Numbered from the stretch's first letter, positions 25,484 through 39,625 are shown. The stretch: DNA of 64,000 nt from Pithys albifrons albifrons (GCF_047495875.1 NC_092460.1:41582073-41646072), one strand, 5' to 3'. The notes: generated by a model from the sequence alone, not told the origin. Program-made: numbers and translations.

Positions 25484-28400
25484 TAAACTCTTGATGTCTG
25501 ACAGACAGGAGACATCAGGGCACATATTTCTTATGGTTTTGGAAAGTAAATCATATGCATCTAAAACTCCAGGGCTGGAGCTTGCTTACATGGTGCAAAG
25601 CACTGTTGTTTCTTTAGGGGAAGCTCAACGAGCAAAGTGCAACCCTTCTTTGCTAACAAGTGAAACAGTCGATTCCTATCGCACAGAAGACAACAGAACA
25701 CAGTATTCTTATGGCTCTGGCTAGTGAATCACATGCATCAGAGAATGCAGGACTGGAGCCCTCTTTCTGGATGCAAAGCGCAGTTGTTCCTTAGGGGAAG
25801 TTCAGCTCGCAAAGAGTAGCATTTATCTGCGAACAAGTGAAACAGTCGATTCCTGCCAAAAAGAATGTTTCAGGCTTTATGGCTTAGAATCCAGGACTGG
25901 ATCTTTCTATCTCTGTGAAAAACAACATTGTTCCTTAGGGGAAGCTCATCTCGCAAAGTGCAACTTTTCGTTGGTAACAATAGAAACTGTTGATTCTTGC
26001 AAGACAGAAGGCATAAGGACATATATTTCTTATGGCTTGGATAAGTGAATCATATGCATTCGAGAATGCAGGTCTGGAGCTTTCTTTCTTGGTGAAAAAC
26101 ACAGTTGTTACGTAAGGGAAGCTCTTATCGCAAAGTGCACCTTTGCTCTTCTAACACGTGAAACTCTTGATTTCTGACAGACAGGAGACATCAGGGCACA
26201 TATTTCTTATGGTTTTGGAAAGTAAATCATATGCATCTAAAACTCCAGGGCTGGAGCTTCCTTTCATGGTACAAAGCACTGTTGTTTCTTTACGAGAAGC
26301 TCAACGAGCAAAGTGCAACTCTGCTTTGCTAACAAGGGAAACAGTCGACTCCTGCCAGAAAGAATGTATCAGGACACATATTTCTTATGGCTTTAGAAAG
26401 ATTCTCATATGCTTCTTAGAATCCAGGACTGGATCTTTCTTTCTCGGTGAAAAACAGCGTTGTTCCTTAGGGGAAAATCATCTTGCAAAGTGCAACTTTT
26501 CCTTGCTAACAAGAGAAACAGCTGATTCTTCCAAGACAGAAGGCATAAGAACACACATTTCTTATGGCTTTGATAAGTGAATAATATGCATCTGAAAATC
26601 CAGGCCTGGATCTTTCTTTCTCGGTGAAAAACAATTTGTTCCTTACGGGAAGCTCAACTCGCAAAGTGCGACTTTACATTGCTAACAAGAGAAACAGCTG
26701 ATTCTTGCAAGACAGAAAGCATAAGTACACACATTTCTTATGGCTTTGATAAGTGAATCATATGCATTCGAGAATGCAGGTTTGGAGCTTCCTTTCTTGG
26801 TGAAAACACAGTTGTTACGTACGGGAAGCTCCTATCGCAAAGTGCACCTTTGCTCTTCTAACACGTGAAACACTTGATTTCTGACAGACAGGAGACATCA
26901 GGGCACATATTTCTTATGGTTTTGCAAAGTAAATCATATACATCTAAAACTCAAGGGCTGGAGCTTGCTTTCACTGTGCAAAGCACTGTTGTTCCTTAGG
27001 GGAAGCTCAACGAGCAAAGTGCAACTTTGCTTTGCTAACAAGTGAAACAGTCGATTCCTGTCAGATAGAAGGCATCAGGACACAGTATTCTTATGGCTCT
27101 AGTTAGTGAATCACATGCATCAGAGAATCCAGGACTGGAGCTCTCTTTCTGGATGCAACGCACTGTTGTTCCTTAGGGGAAGCTCAACGAGCAAAGTGCA
27201 ACTTTGTTTTGCTAACAAGTGAAACAGTCGATTCCTGTCAGACAGAAGGCATCAGGACACAGTATTTTTATGGCTCTGGGTAGTGAATCACATGCATCAG
27301 AGAATCCAGGACTGGAGCCCTCTTTCTGGATGCAAAGCGCAGTTGTTCCTTAGGGGAAGTTCAGCTCGAAAAGAGTAGCATTATTCTGCTATCAAGAGAA
27401 ACAGTCCAATCCCGTCAGAAAGAAGGTATCAGGACACATATTTCTTATGGCTTTAGAAAGATTCTCATATGCATCTGAGAATCCAGGCCTGGATCGTTCT
27501 TTCTCGGTGAAAAACAGCGTTGTTCCTTAGGGGAAGCTCATCTCGCAAAGTGCAACTTTTCCTTGCTAACAAGAGAAACAGCTGATTCTTGCAAGACAGA
27601 AAGCATAAGGACACACATTTCTTATGGCTTTGATAAGTGAATAATATGCATCTGAGAATCCAGGCCTGGATCTTTCTTTCTCGGTGAAAAAGAACTTTGT
27701 TCCTTAAAGGAAGCTCAACTCGCAAAGCGCAACTTTTCGTTGCTAACAAGAGAAACAGCTGATTCTTGCAAGACAGAAAGCATAAGGACACACATTTCTT
27801 ATGGCTTTGATAAGTGAATCATATGCATTCGAGAATGCAGGTTTGGACCTTCCTTTCTTGGTGAAACCACAGTTGTTACGTACGGGAAGCTCCTATCGCA
27901 AAGTGCACCTTTGCTCTTCTAACACGTGAAACTCTTGATTTCTGACAGACAGGAGACATCTGGACACATATTTCTTATGGTTTTGGAAAGTAAATCATAT
28001 ACATCTAAAATTCCAGGGCTGGAGCTTGCTTTCATGGTGCAAAGCACTGTTGTTCCTTAGGCGAAGGTCAACGAGCAAAGTGCAACTTTGATTTGCTAAC
28101 AAGTGAAACAGTCGATTCCTGTCAGACAGAAGGCATCAGGACACAGTATTTTTATGGCTCTGGTTAGTGAAACACATGCATCAGAGAATCCAGGCCTGGA
28201 GCTCTCTTTCTGGATGAAAAGCGCACTTGTTCCTTAGGGGAAGTTCAGCTGGCAAATAGTAGCATTATTCTGCTAACAAGTGAAACAGTCGATTCCTGCC
28301 AGAAAGACTGTATCAGGACACATATTTCTTATGGCTTTAGAAAGATTCTCATATGCATCTGAGAATCCAGGACTGGATCTTTCTTTCTCGGTGAAAAACA

Positions 28401-28635
28401 ACTTTGTTCCTTAGGGGAAGCTCATCTCGTAAAGTGCAACTTTTCGTTGCTAACAAGAGAAACAGTTGATTCTTGCAAGACAGAAGGCATAAGGACATAT
28501 ATATCTTATGGCTTTGATAAGTGAATCATATGCATTTGAGAATGCAGGTCTGGAGCTTTCTTTCTTGGTGAAAAACACACTTGTTACGTACCGGAAGCTC
28601 TTATCGCAAAGTGCACCTTTGCTCTTCTAACACGT
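25484..28635 (+). repeat. 18-mer HOR unit, superblock 3 copy 2, with conversion-like patch
   Basis: The period is 3152 bp and the monomer order is the same. Between about 26915 and 27106 it carries markers foreign to its neighbours (TTTTGCAAAG, ACTCAAGGGC, TCACTGTGCAAAG, CAGATAGAAGG). These match the pre-HOR E-A pair at 2146-2400 and its copies at 13904 and 21624. Sequence on both sides returns to the normal 18-mer form. Confidence 0.88.
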
Positions 28636-31600
28636 TAAACTCTTGATGTCTGACAGACAGGAGACATCAGGGCACATATTTCTTATGGTTTTGGAAAGTA
28701 AATCATATGCATCTAAAACTCCAGGGCTGGAGCTTGCTTACATGGTGCAAAGCACTGTTGTTTCTTTAGGGGAAGCTCAACGAGCAAAGTGCAACCCTTC
28801 TTTGCTAACAAGTGAAACAGTCGATTCCTATCGCACAGAAGACAACAGAACACAGTATTCTTATGGCTCTGGCTAGTGAATCACATGCATCAGAGAATGC
28901 AGGACTGGAGCCCTCTTTCTGGATGCAAAGCGCAGTTGTTCCTTAGGGGAAGTTCAGCTCGCAAAGAGTAGCATTTATCTGCGAACAAGTGAAACAGTCG
29001 ATTCCTGCCAAAAAGAATGTTTCAGGCTTTATGGCTTAGAATCCAGGACTGGATCTTTCTATCTCTGTGAAAAACAACATTGTTCCTTAGGGGAAGCTCA
29101 TCTCGCAAAGTGCAACTTTTCGTTGGTAACAATAGAAACTGTTGATTCTTGCAAGACAGAAGGCATAAGGACATATATTTCTTATGGCTTGGATAAGTGA
29201 ATCATATGCATTCGAGAATGCAGGTCTGGAGCTTTCTTTCTTGGTGAAAAACACAGTTGTTACGTAAGGGAAGCTCTTATCGCAAAGTGCACCTTTGCTC
29301 TTCTAACACGTGAAACTCTTGATTTCTGACAGACAGGAGACATCAGGGCACATATTTCTTATGGTTTTGGAAAGTAAATCATATGCATCTAAAACTCCAG
29401 GGCTGGAGCTTCCTTTCATGGTACAAAGCACTGTTGTTTCTTTACGAGAAGCTCAACGAGCAAAGTGCAACTCTGCTTTGCTAACAAGTGAAACAGTCGA
29501 CTCCTGCCAGAAAGAATGTATCAGGACACATATTTCTTATGGCTTTAGAAAGATTCTCATATGCTTCTTAGAATCCAGGACTGGATCTTTCTTTCTCGGT
29601 GAAAAACAGCGTTGTTCCTTAGGGGAAAATCATCTTGCAAAGTGCAACTTTTCCTTGCTAACAAGAGAAACAGCTGATTCTTCCAAGACAGAAGGCATAA
29701 GAACACACATTTCTTATGGCTTTGATAAGTGAATAATATGCATCTGAAAATCCAGGCCTGGATCTTTCTTTCTCGGTGAAAAACAATTTGTTCCTTAAAG
29801 GAAGCTCAACTCGCAAAGTGCGACTTTACATTGCTAACAAGAGAAACAGCTGATTCTTGCAAGACAGAAAGCATAAGTACACACATTTCTTATGGCTTTG
29901 ATAAGTGAATCATATGCATTCGAGAATGCAGGTTTGGAGCTTACTTTCTTGGTGAAAACACAGTTGTTACGTACGGGAAGCTCCTATCGCAAAGTGCACC
30001 TTTGCTCTTCTAACACGTGAAACACTTGATTTCTGACAGACAGGAGACATCAGGGCACATATTTCTTACGGTTTTGGAAAGTAAATCATATACATCTAAA
30101 ACTCCAGGGCTGGAGCTTGTTTTCACGGTGAAAAGCACTGTTGTTCCTTAGGGGAAGCTCAACGAGCAAAGTGCAACTTTGCTTTGCTAACAAGTGAAAC
30201 AGTCGATTCCTGTCAGACAGAAGGCATCAGGACACAGTATTCTTATGGCTCTGGATAGTGAATCACATGCATCAGAGAATCCAGGACTGGAGCTCTCTTT
30301 CTGGATGCAACGCACTGTTGTTCCTTAGGGGAAGCTCAACGAGCAAAGTGCAACTTTGTTTTGCTAACAAGTGAAACAGTCGATTCCTGTCAGACAGAAG
30401 GCATCAGGACACAGTATTTTTATGGCTCTGGGTAGTGAATCACATGCATCAGAGAATCCAGGACTGGAGCCCTCTTTCTGGATGCAAAGCGCAGTTGTTC
30501 CTTAGGGGAAGTTCAGCTCGAAAAGAGTAGCATTATTCTGCTATCAAGAGAAACAGTCCAATCCCGTCAGAAAGAAGGTATCAGGACACATATTTCTTAT
30601 GGCTTTAGAAAGATTCTCATATGCATCTGAGAATCCAGGCCTGGATCGTTCTTTCTCGGTGAAAAACAGCGTTGTTCCTTAGGGGAAGCTCATCTCGCAA
30701 AGTGCAACTTTTCCTTGCTAACAAGAGAAACAGCTGATTCTTGCAAGACAGAAAGCATAAGGACACACATTTCTTATGGCTTTGATAAGTGAATAATATG
30801 CATCTGAGAATCCAGGCCTGGATCTTTCTTTCTCGGTGAAAAAGAACTTTGTTCCTTAAAGGAAGCTCAACTCGCAAAGCGCAACTTTTCGTTGCTAACA
30901 AGAGAAACAGCTGATTCTTGCAAGACAGAAAGCATAAGGACACACATTTCTTATGGCTTTGATAAGTGAATCATATGCATTCGAGAATGCAGGTTTGGAC
31001 CTTCCTTTCTTGGTGAAAACACAGTTGTTACGTACGGGAAGCTCCTATCGCAAAGTGCACCTTTGCTCTTCTAACACGTGAAACTCTTGATTTCTGACAG
31101 ACAGGAGACATCTGGACACATATTTCTTATGGTTTTGGAAAGTAAATCATATACATCTAAAATTCCAGGGCTGGAGCTTGCTTTCATGGTGCAAAGCACT
31201 GTTGTTCCTTAGGCGAAGGTCAACGAGCAAAGTGCAACTTTGATTTGCTAACAAGTGAAACAGTCGATTCCTGTCAGACAGAAGGCATCAGGACACAGTA
31301 TTTTTATGGCTCTGGTTAGTGAAACACATGCATCAGAGAATCCAGGCCTGGAGCTCTCTTTCTGGATGAAAAGCGCACTTGTTCCTTAGGGGAAGTTCAG
31401 CTGGCAAATAGTAGCATTATTCTGCTAACAAGTGAAACAGTCGATTCCTGCCAGAAAGACTGTATCAGGACACATATTTCTTATGGCTTTAGAAAGATTC
31501 TCATATGCATCTGAGAATCCAGGACTGGATCTTTCTTTCTCGGTGAAAAACAACTTTGTTCCTTAGGGGAAGCTCATCTCGTAAAGTGCAACTTTTCGTT

Positions 31601-31787
31601 GCTAACAAGAGAAACAGTTGATTCTTGCAAGACAGAAGGCATAAGGACATATATATCTTATGGCTTTGATAAGTGAATCATATGCATTTGAGAATGCAGG
31701 TCTGGAGCTTTCTTTCTTGGTGAAAAACACACTTGTTACGTACCGGAAGCTCTTATCGCAAAGTGCACCTTTGCTCTTCTAACACGT
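28636..31787 (+). repeat. 18-mer HOR unit, superblock 3 copy 3 (3152 bp)
   Basis: This is a regular repeat of the preceding unit at 3152 bp. At the copy-2 patch position it keeps the usual form (CTTACGGTTTTGGAAAG), so the patch belongs to copy 2 alone among the three. Confidence 0.9.
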
Positions 31788-33878
31788 TAAACTCTTGATG
31801 TCTGACAGACAGGAGACATCAGGGCACATATTTCTTATGGTTTTGGAAAGTAAATCATATGCATCTAAAACTCCAGGGCTGGAGCTTGCTTACATGGTGC
31901 AAAGCACTGTTGTTTCTTTAGGGGAAGCTCAACGAGCAAAGTGCAACCCTTCTTTGCTAACAAGTGAAACAGTCGATTCCTATCGCACAGAAGACAACAG
32001 AACACAGTATTCTTATGGCTCTGGCTAGTGAATCACATGCATCAGAGAATGCAGGACTGGAGCCCTCTTTCTGGATGCAAAGCGCAGTTGTTCCTTAGGG
32101 GAAGTTCAGCTCGCAAAGAGTAGCATTTATCTGCGAACAAGTGAAACAGTCGATTCCTGCCAAAAAGAATGTTTCAGGCTTTATGGCTTAGAATCCAGGA
32201 CTGGATCTTTCTATCTCTGTGAAAAACAACATTGTTCCTTAGGGGAAGCTCATCTCGCAAAGTGCAACTTTTCGTTGGTAACAATAGAAACTGTTGATTC
32301 TTGCAAGACAGAAGGCATAAGGACATATATTTCTTATGGCTTGGATAAGTGAATCATATGCATTCGAGAATGCAGGTCTGGAGCTTTCTTTCTTGGTGAA
32401 AAACACAGTTGTTACGTAAGGGAAGCTCTTATCGCAAAGTGCACCTTTGCTCTTCTAACACGTGAAACTCTTGATTTCTGACAGACAGGAGACATCAGGG
32501 CACATATTTCTTATGGTTTTGGAAAGTAAATCATATGCATCTAAAACTCCAGGGCTGGAGCTTCCTTTCATGGTACAAAGCACTGTTGTTTCTTTACGAG
32601 AAGCTCAACGAGCAAAGTGCAACTCTGCTTTGCTAACAAGGGAAACAGTCGACTCCTGCCAGAAAGAATGTATCAGGACACATATTTCTTATGGCTTTAG
32701 AAAGATTCTCATATGCTTCTTAGAATCCAGGACTGGATCTTTCTTTCTCGGTGAAAAACAGCGTTGTTCCTTAGGGGAAAATCATCTTGCAAAGTGCAAC
32801 TTTTCCTTGCTAACAAGAGAAACAGCTGATTCTTCCAAGACAGAAGGCATAAGAACACACATTTCTTATGGCTTTGATAAGTGAATAATATGCATCTGAA
32901 AATCCAGGCCTGGATCTTTCTTTCTCGGTGAAAAACAATTTGTTCCTTACGGGAAGCTCAACTCGCAAAGTGCGACTTTACATTGCTAACAAGAGAAACA
33001 GCTGATTCTTGCAAGACAGAAAGCATAAGTACACACATTTCTTATGGCTTTGATAAGTGAATCATATGCATTCGAGAATGCAGGTTTGGAGCTTCCTTTC
33101 TTGGTGAAAACACAGTTGTTACGTACGGGAAGCTCCTATCGCAAAGTGCACCTTTGCTCTTCTAACACGTGAAACACTTGATTTCTGACAGACAGGAGAC
33201 ATCAGGGCACATATTTCTTATGGTTTTGCAAAGTAAATCATATACATCTAAAACTCAAGGGCTGGAGCTTGCTTTCACTGTGCAAAGCACTGTTGTTCCT
33301 TAGGGGAAGCTCAACGAGCAAAGTGCAACTTTGCTTTGCTAACAAGTGAAACAGTCGATTCCTGTCAGATAGAAGGCATCAGGACACAGTATTCTTATGG
33401 CTCTTGTTAGTGAATCACATGCATTAGAGAATCCAGGCCTGGAGCTCTCTTTCTGGATGAAAAGCGCACTTGTTCCTTAGGGGAAGTTCAGCTGGCAAAT
33501 AGTAGCATTATTCTGCTAACAAGTGAAACAGTCGATTCCTGCCAGAAAGACTGTATCAGGACTAATATTTCTTATGGCTTTAGAAAGATTCTCATATGCA
33601 TCTGAGAATCCAGGACTGGATCTTTCTTTCTCGGTGAAAAACAACTTTGTTCCTTAGGGGAAGCTCATCTCGTAAAGTGCAACTTTTCGTTGCTAACAAG
33701 AGAAACAGTTGATTCTTGCAAGACAGAAGGCATAAGGACATATATATCTTATGGCTTTGATAAGTGAATCATATGCATTCGAGAATGCAGGTCTGGAGCT
33801 TTCTTTCTTGGTGAAAAACACACTTGTTACGTACCGGAAACTCTTATCGCAAAGTGCACCTTTGCTCTTCTAACACGT
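31788..33878 (+). repeat. Shortened 12-mer HOR derivative (2091 bp)
   Basis: Monomers 1-8 of the 18-mer (E-A-B*-D-E-B-C-D) are followed directly by an E-A-B-D set of the pre-HOR type starting near 33172. Monomers 9-14 are missing. Eight monomers including the 144-bp one (1383 bp) plus four (708 bp) equal the 2091 bp observed, as expected for an unequal exchange in monomer register. Confidence 0.83.
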
Positions 33879-36800
33879 TAAACTCTTGATGTCTGACAGA
33901 CAGGAGACATCAGGGCACATATTTCTTATGGTTTTGGAAAGTAAATCATATGCATCTAAAACTCCAGGGCTGGAGCTTGCTTACATGGTGCAAAGCACTG
34001 TTGTTTCTTTAGGGGAAGCTCAACGAGCAAAGTGCAACTTTGCTTTGCTAACAAGTGAAACAGTCGATTCCTGTCAGACAGAAGGCATCAGGACACAGTA
34101 TTCTTATGGCTCTGGATAGTGAATCACATGCATCAGAGAATCCAGGACTGGAGCTCTCTTTCTGGATGCAACGCACTGTTGTTCCTTAGGCGAAGGTCAA
34201 CGAGCAAAGTGCAACTTTGTTTTGCTAACAAGTGAAACAGTCGATTCCTGTCAGACAGAAGGCATCAGGACACAGTATTTTTATGGCTCTGGGTAGTGAA
34301 TCACATGCATCAGAGAATCCAGGACTGGAGCCCTCTTTCTGGATGCAAAGCGCAGTTGTTCCTTAGGGGAAGTTCAGCTCGAAAAGAGTAGCATTATTCT
34401 GCTATCAAGAGAAACAGTCCAATCCCGTCAGAAAGAAGGTATCAGGACACATATTTCTTATGGCTTTAGAAAGATTCTCATATGCATCTGAGAATCCAGG
34501 CCTGGATCGTTCTTTCTCGGTGAAAAACAGCGTTGTTCCTTAGGGGAAGCTCATCTCGCAAAGTGGAACTTTTCCTTGCTAACAAGAGAAACAGCTGATT
34601 CTTGCAAGACAGAAAGCATAAGGACACACATTTCTTATGGCTTTGATAAGTGAATAATATGCATCTGAGAATCCAGGCCTGGATCTTTCTTTCTCGGTGA
34701 AAAAGAACTTTGTTCCTTAAAGGAAGCTCAACTCGCAAAGCGCAACTTTTCGTTGCTAACAAGAGAAACAGCTGATTCTTGCAAGACAGAAAGCATAAGG
34801 ACACACATTTCTTATGGCTTTGATAAGTGAATCATATGCATTCGAGAATGCAGGTTTGGACCTTCCTTTCTTGGTGAAAACACAGTTGTTACGTACGGGA
34901 AGCTCCTATCGCAAAGTGCACCTTTGCTCTTCTAACACGTGAAACTCTTGATTTCTGACAGACAGGAGACATCTGGACACATATTTCTTATGGTTTTGGA
35001 AAGTAAATCATATACATCTAAAATTCCAGGGCTGGAGCTTGCTTTCATGGTGCAAAGCACTGTTGTTCCTTAGGCGAAGGTCAACGAGCAAAGTGCAACT
35101 TTGATTTGCTAACAAGTGAAACAGTCGATTCCTGTCAGACAGAAGGCATCAGGACACAGTATTTTTATGGCTCTGGTTAGTGAAACACATGCATCAGAGA
35201 ATGCAAGACTGGAGCCCTCTTTCTGGATGCAAAGCACGGTTGTTCCTTAGGGGAAGTTCAGCTCGCAAAGAGTAGCATTTTTCTGCGAACAAGTGAAACA
35301 GTCGATTCCTGACAGAAAGAATGTATCAGGACACATATTTCTTATGGCTTTAGAAAGATTCTCACATGCATCTGAGAAGCCAGGACTGGATCTTTCTTTC
35401 TCGGTGAAAAAGAACTTTGTTCCTTAAAGGAAGCTCAACTCGCAAAGTGCGACTTTACGTTGCTAACAAGAGAAACAGCTGATTCTTGCAAGACAGAAAG
35501 CATAAGGACACACATTTCTTATGGCTTTGGTAAGTGAATCATATGCATTCGAGAATGCAGGTCTGGAGCTTTCTTTCTCGATGAAAAACACAGTTGTTAC
35601 GTACGGGAAGCTCCTATCGCAAAGTGCACCTTTGCTCTTCTAACACGTGAAACTCTTGATTTCTGACAGACAGGAGACATCAGGGCACATATTTCTTATG
35701 GTTTTGGAAAGTAAATCATATGCATCTAAAACTCCAGGGCTGGAGCTTCCTTTCATGGTACAAAGCACTGTTGTCTCTTTACGAGAAGCTCAACGAGCAA
35801 AGTGCAACTCTGCTTTGCTAACAAGTGAAACAGTCGACTCCTGCCAGAAAGAATGTATCAGGACACATATTTCTTATGGCTTTAGAAAGATTCTCATATG
35901 CTTCTTAGAATCCAGGACTGGATCTTTCTTTCTCGGTGAAAAACAGCGTTGTTCCTTAGGGGAAAATCATCTTGCAAAGTGCAACTTTTCCTTGCTAACA
36001 AGAGAAACAGCTGATTCTTTCAAGACAGAAGGCATAAGAACACACATTTCTTATGGCTTTGATAAGTGAATCATATGCATTCGAGAATGCAGGTTTGGAG
36101 CTTACTTTCTTGGTGAAAACACAGTTGTTACGTACGGGAAGCTCCTATCGCAAAGTGCACCTTTGCTCTTCTAACACGTGAAACACTTGATTTCTGACAG
36201 ACAGGAGACATCAGGGCACATATTTCTTACGGTTTTGGAAAGTAAATCATATACATCTAAAACTCCAGGGCTGGAGCTTGTTTTCACGGTGAAAAGCACT
36301 GTTGTTCCTTAGGGGAAGCTCAACGAGCAAAGTGCAACTTTGCTTTGCTAACAAGTGAAACAGTCGATTCCTGTCAGACAGAAGGCATCAGGACACAGTA
36401 TTCTTATGGCTCTGGATAGTGAATCACATGCATCAGAGAATCCAGGACTGGAGCTCTCTTTCTGGATGCAACGCACTGTTGTTCCTTAGGGGAAGCTCAA
36501 CGAGCAAAGTGCAACTTTGTTTTGCTAACAAGTGAAACAGTCGATTCCTGTCAGACAGAAGGCATCAGGACACAGTATTTTTATGGCTCTGGCTAGTGAA
36601 TCACATGCATCAGAGAATGCAGGACTGGAGCCCTCTTTCTGGATGCAAAGCGCAGTTGTTCCTTAGGGGAAGTTCAGCTCGAAAAGAGTAGCATTATTCT
36701 GCTATCAAGAGAAACAGTCCATTCCCGTCAGAAAGAAGGTATCAGGACACATATTTCTTATGGCTTTAGAAAGATTCTCATATGCATCTGAGAATCCAGG

Positions 36801-37705
36801 CCTGGATCGTTCTTTCTCGGTGAAAAACAGCGTTGTTCCTTAGGGGAAGCTCATCTCGCAAAGTGCAACTTTTCCTTGCTAACAAGAGAAACAGCTGATT
36901 CTTGCAAGACAGAAAGCATAAGGACACACATTTCTTATGGCTTTGATAAGTGAATAATATGCATCTGAGAATCCAGGCCTGGATCTTTCTTTCTCGGTGA
37001 AAAAGAACTTTGTTCCTTAAAGGAAGCTCAACTCGCAAAGCGCAACTTTTCGTTGCTAACAAGAGAAACAGTTGATTCTTGCAAGACAGAAAGCATAAGG
37101 ACACACATTTCTTATGGCTTTGATAAGTGAATCATATGCATTCGAGAATGCAGGTTTGGACCTTCCTTTCTTGGTGAAAACACAGTTGTTACGTACGGGA
37201 AGCTCCTATCGCAAAGTGCACCTTTGCTCTTCTAACACGTGAAACTCTTGATTTCTGACAGACAGGAGACATCTGGACACATATTTCTTATGGTTTTGGA
37301 AAGTAAATCATATACATCTAAAATTCCAGGGCTGGAGCTTGCTTTCATGGTGCAAAGCACTGTTGTTCCTTAGGCGAAGGTCAACGAGCAAAGTGCAACT
37401 TTGATTTGCTAACAAGTGAAACAGTCGATTCCTGTCAGACAGAAGGCATCAGGACACAGTATTTTTATGGCTCTGGTTAGTGAAACACATGCATCAGAGA
37501 ATGCAAGACTGGAGCCCTCTTTCTGGATGCAAAGCACGGTTGTTCCTCAGGGGAAGTTCAGCTCGCAAAGAGTAGCATTTTTCTGCGAACAAGTGAAACA
37601 GTCGATTCCTGACAGAAAGAATGTATCAGGACACATATTTCTTATGGCTTTAGAAAGATTCTCCCATGCATCTGAGAAGCCAGGACTGGATCTTTCTTTC
37701 TCGGT
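33879..37705 (+). repeat. Two further truncated HOR derivatives
   Basis: The first runs from 33879 to about 35405. It joins monomer 1 (E) directly to monomer 10 (A), losing eight monomers (1383 bp), and then runs 11-17. The second starts at E 35649 and continues B 35826. It then has a C/D fusion monomer at 36003, which starts as C (CTGATTCTTTCAAG) and becomes D (GTGAATCATATGCATTCGAG), a loss of one monomer. It continues 9-17 to about 37705. Both leave through the same 17th-monomer junction. Confidence 0.78.
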
Positions 37706-39625
37706 GAAAAAGAACTTTGTTCCTTAAAGGAAGCTCAACTCGCAAAGTGCGACTTTACGTTGCTAACAAGAGAAACAGCTGATTCTTGCAAGACAGAAAG
37801 CATAAGGACACACATTTCTTATGGCTTTGGTAAGTGAATCATATGCATTCGAGAATGCAGGTCTGGAGCTTTCTTTCTCGATGAAAAACACAGTTGTTAC
37901 GTACGGGAAGCTCCTATCTCAAAGTGCACCTTTGCTCTTCTAACACGTGAAACTCTTGATTTCTGACAGACAGGAGACATCAGGGCACATATTTCTTATG
38001 GTTTTGGAAAGTAAATCATATGCATCTAAAACTCCAGGGCTGGCGCTTGCTTTCACTGTGCAAAGCACTGTTGTTCCTTAGGGGAAGCTCAACGAGCAAA
38101 GTGCAACTTTGCTTTGCTAACAAGTGAAACAGTCGATTCCTGTCAGACAGAAGGCATCAGGACACAGTATTCTTATGGCTCTGGATAGTGAATCACATGC
38201 ATCAGAGAATCCAGGACTGGAGCTCTCTTTCTGGATGCAAAGCACAGTTCTTTCTTAGGGGAAGCTCAACGAGCAAAGTGCAACTTTGCTTTGCTAACAA
38301 GTGAAACAGTCGATTCCTGTCAGACAGAAGGCATCAGGACACAGTATTCTTATGGCTCTGGCTAGTGAATCACATGCATCAGAGAATGCAGGACTGGAGC
38401 CCTCTTTCTGGATGCAAAGCGCAGTTGTTCCTTAGGGGAAGTCAGACTCGAAAAGAGTAGCATTATTCTGCTATCAAGTGAAACAGTCGATTCCTGACAG
38501 AAAGAATGTATCAGGACACATATTTCTTATGGCTTTAGAAAGATTCTCATATGCATCTGAGAATCCAGGACTGGATCTTTCTTTCTCGGTGAAAAACAAC
38601 CTTGTTCCTTAGGGGAAGCTCATCTCGCAAAGTGCAACTTTTCGTTGCTAACAAGAGAAACAGTTGATTCTTGCAAGACAGAATGCATAAGGACATATAT
38701 TTCTTATGGCTTTGTTAAGTGAATCATATGCATTCGAGAATGCAGGTCTGGAGCTTTCTTTCTCCGTGAAAAACACAGTTGTTACGTACGGGAAGCTCTT
38801 ATCGCAAAGTGCACCTTTGCTCTTCTAACACGTGAAACTCTTGATTTCTGGCAGACAGGAGACATCAGGGCACATATTTCTTATGGTTTTGGAAAGTAAA
38901 TCATACGCATCTGAAACTCCAGAGCTGGAGCTTGCTTTCATGGTACAATGCACTGTTGTTTCTTTAGGGGAAGCTCAACGAGCAAGGTGCAACTTTGCTT
39001 TGCTAACAAGTGAAACAGTCGATTCCTGTCAGACAGAAGGCATCAGGACACAGTATTCTTATGGCTCTGGATAGTGAATCACATGCATCAGAGAATCCAG
39101 GACTGGAGCTCTCTTTCTGGATGCAAAGCACTGTTGTTCCTTAGGGGAAGCTCATCGAGGAAAGTGCAACTTTGCTTTGCTAACAAGTGAAACAGTCGAT
39201 TCCTGTCAGACAGAAGGCATCAGGACACAGTATTCTTATGGCTCTGGTTAGTGAAACACATGCATCAGAGAATCCAAGACTGGAGCTCTCTTTCTGGGTG
39301 CAAAGCACAGTTGTTCCTTAGGGGAAGTTCAGCTTGTAAAGAGTAGCATTTTTCGGCTAACAAGTGAAAGAGTCGATTCCTGCCAGAAAGAATGTTTCAG
39401 GCTTTATGGCTTAGAATCCAGGCCTGGATCTTTCTTTCTCGGTGAAAAACAACCTTGTTCCTTAGGGGAAGCTCATCTCGCAAAGTGCAACTTTTCGTTG
39501 GTAACAAGAGAAAGAGTTGATTCTTGCAAGACAGAAGGCATAAGGACATATATTTCTTATGGCTTTGATAAGTGAATCATATGCATTCGAGAATGCAGGT
39601 CTGGAGCTTTCGTTCTCCGTGAAAA

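Larger units (their letters stand above)
19479..39625 (+). repeat. Satellite superblock 3 (multi-copy 18-mer array, ends at an inversion)
   Basis: Bases 19479-22331 repeat 11759-14611 at an offset of 7720. Three complete 18-mers follow from 22332, 25484 and 28636, then a shortened 12-mer at 31788-33878. Further shortened units follow to about 37705. The tail from about 37950 (38832 matches 10043 at an offset of 28789) contains the 885-bp five-mer that superblock 2 lacks. The block stops at 39625 where array polarity flips inside a D monomer. Confidence 0.9.
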
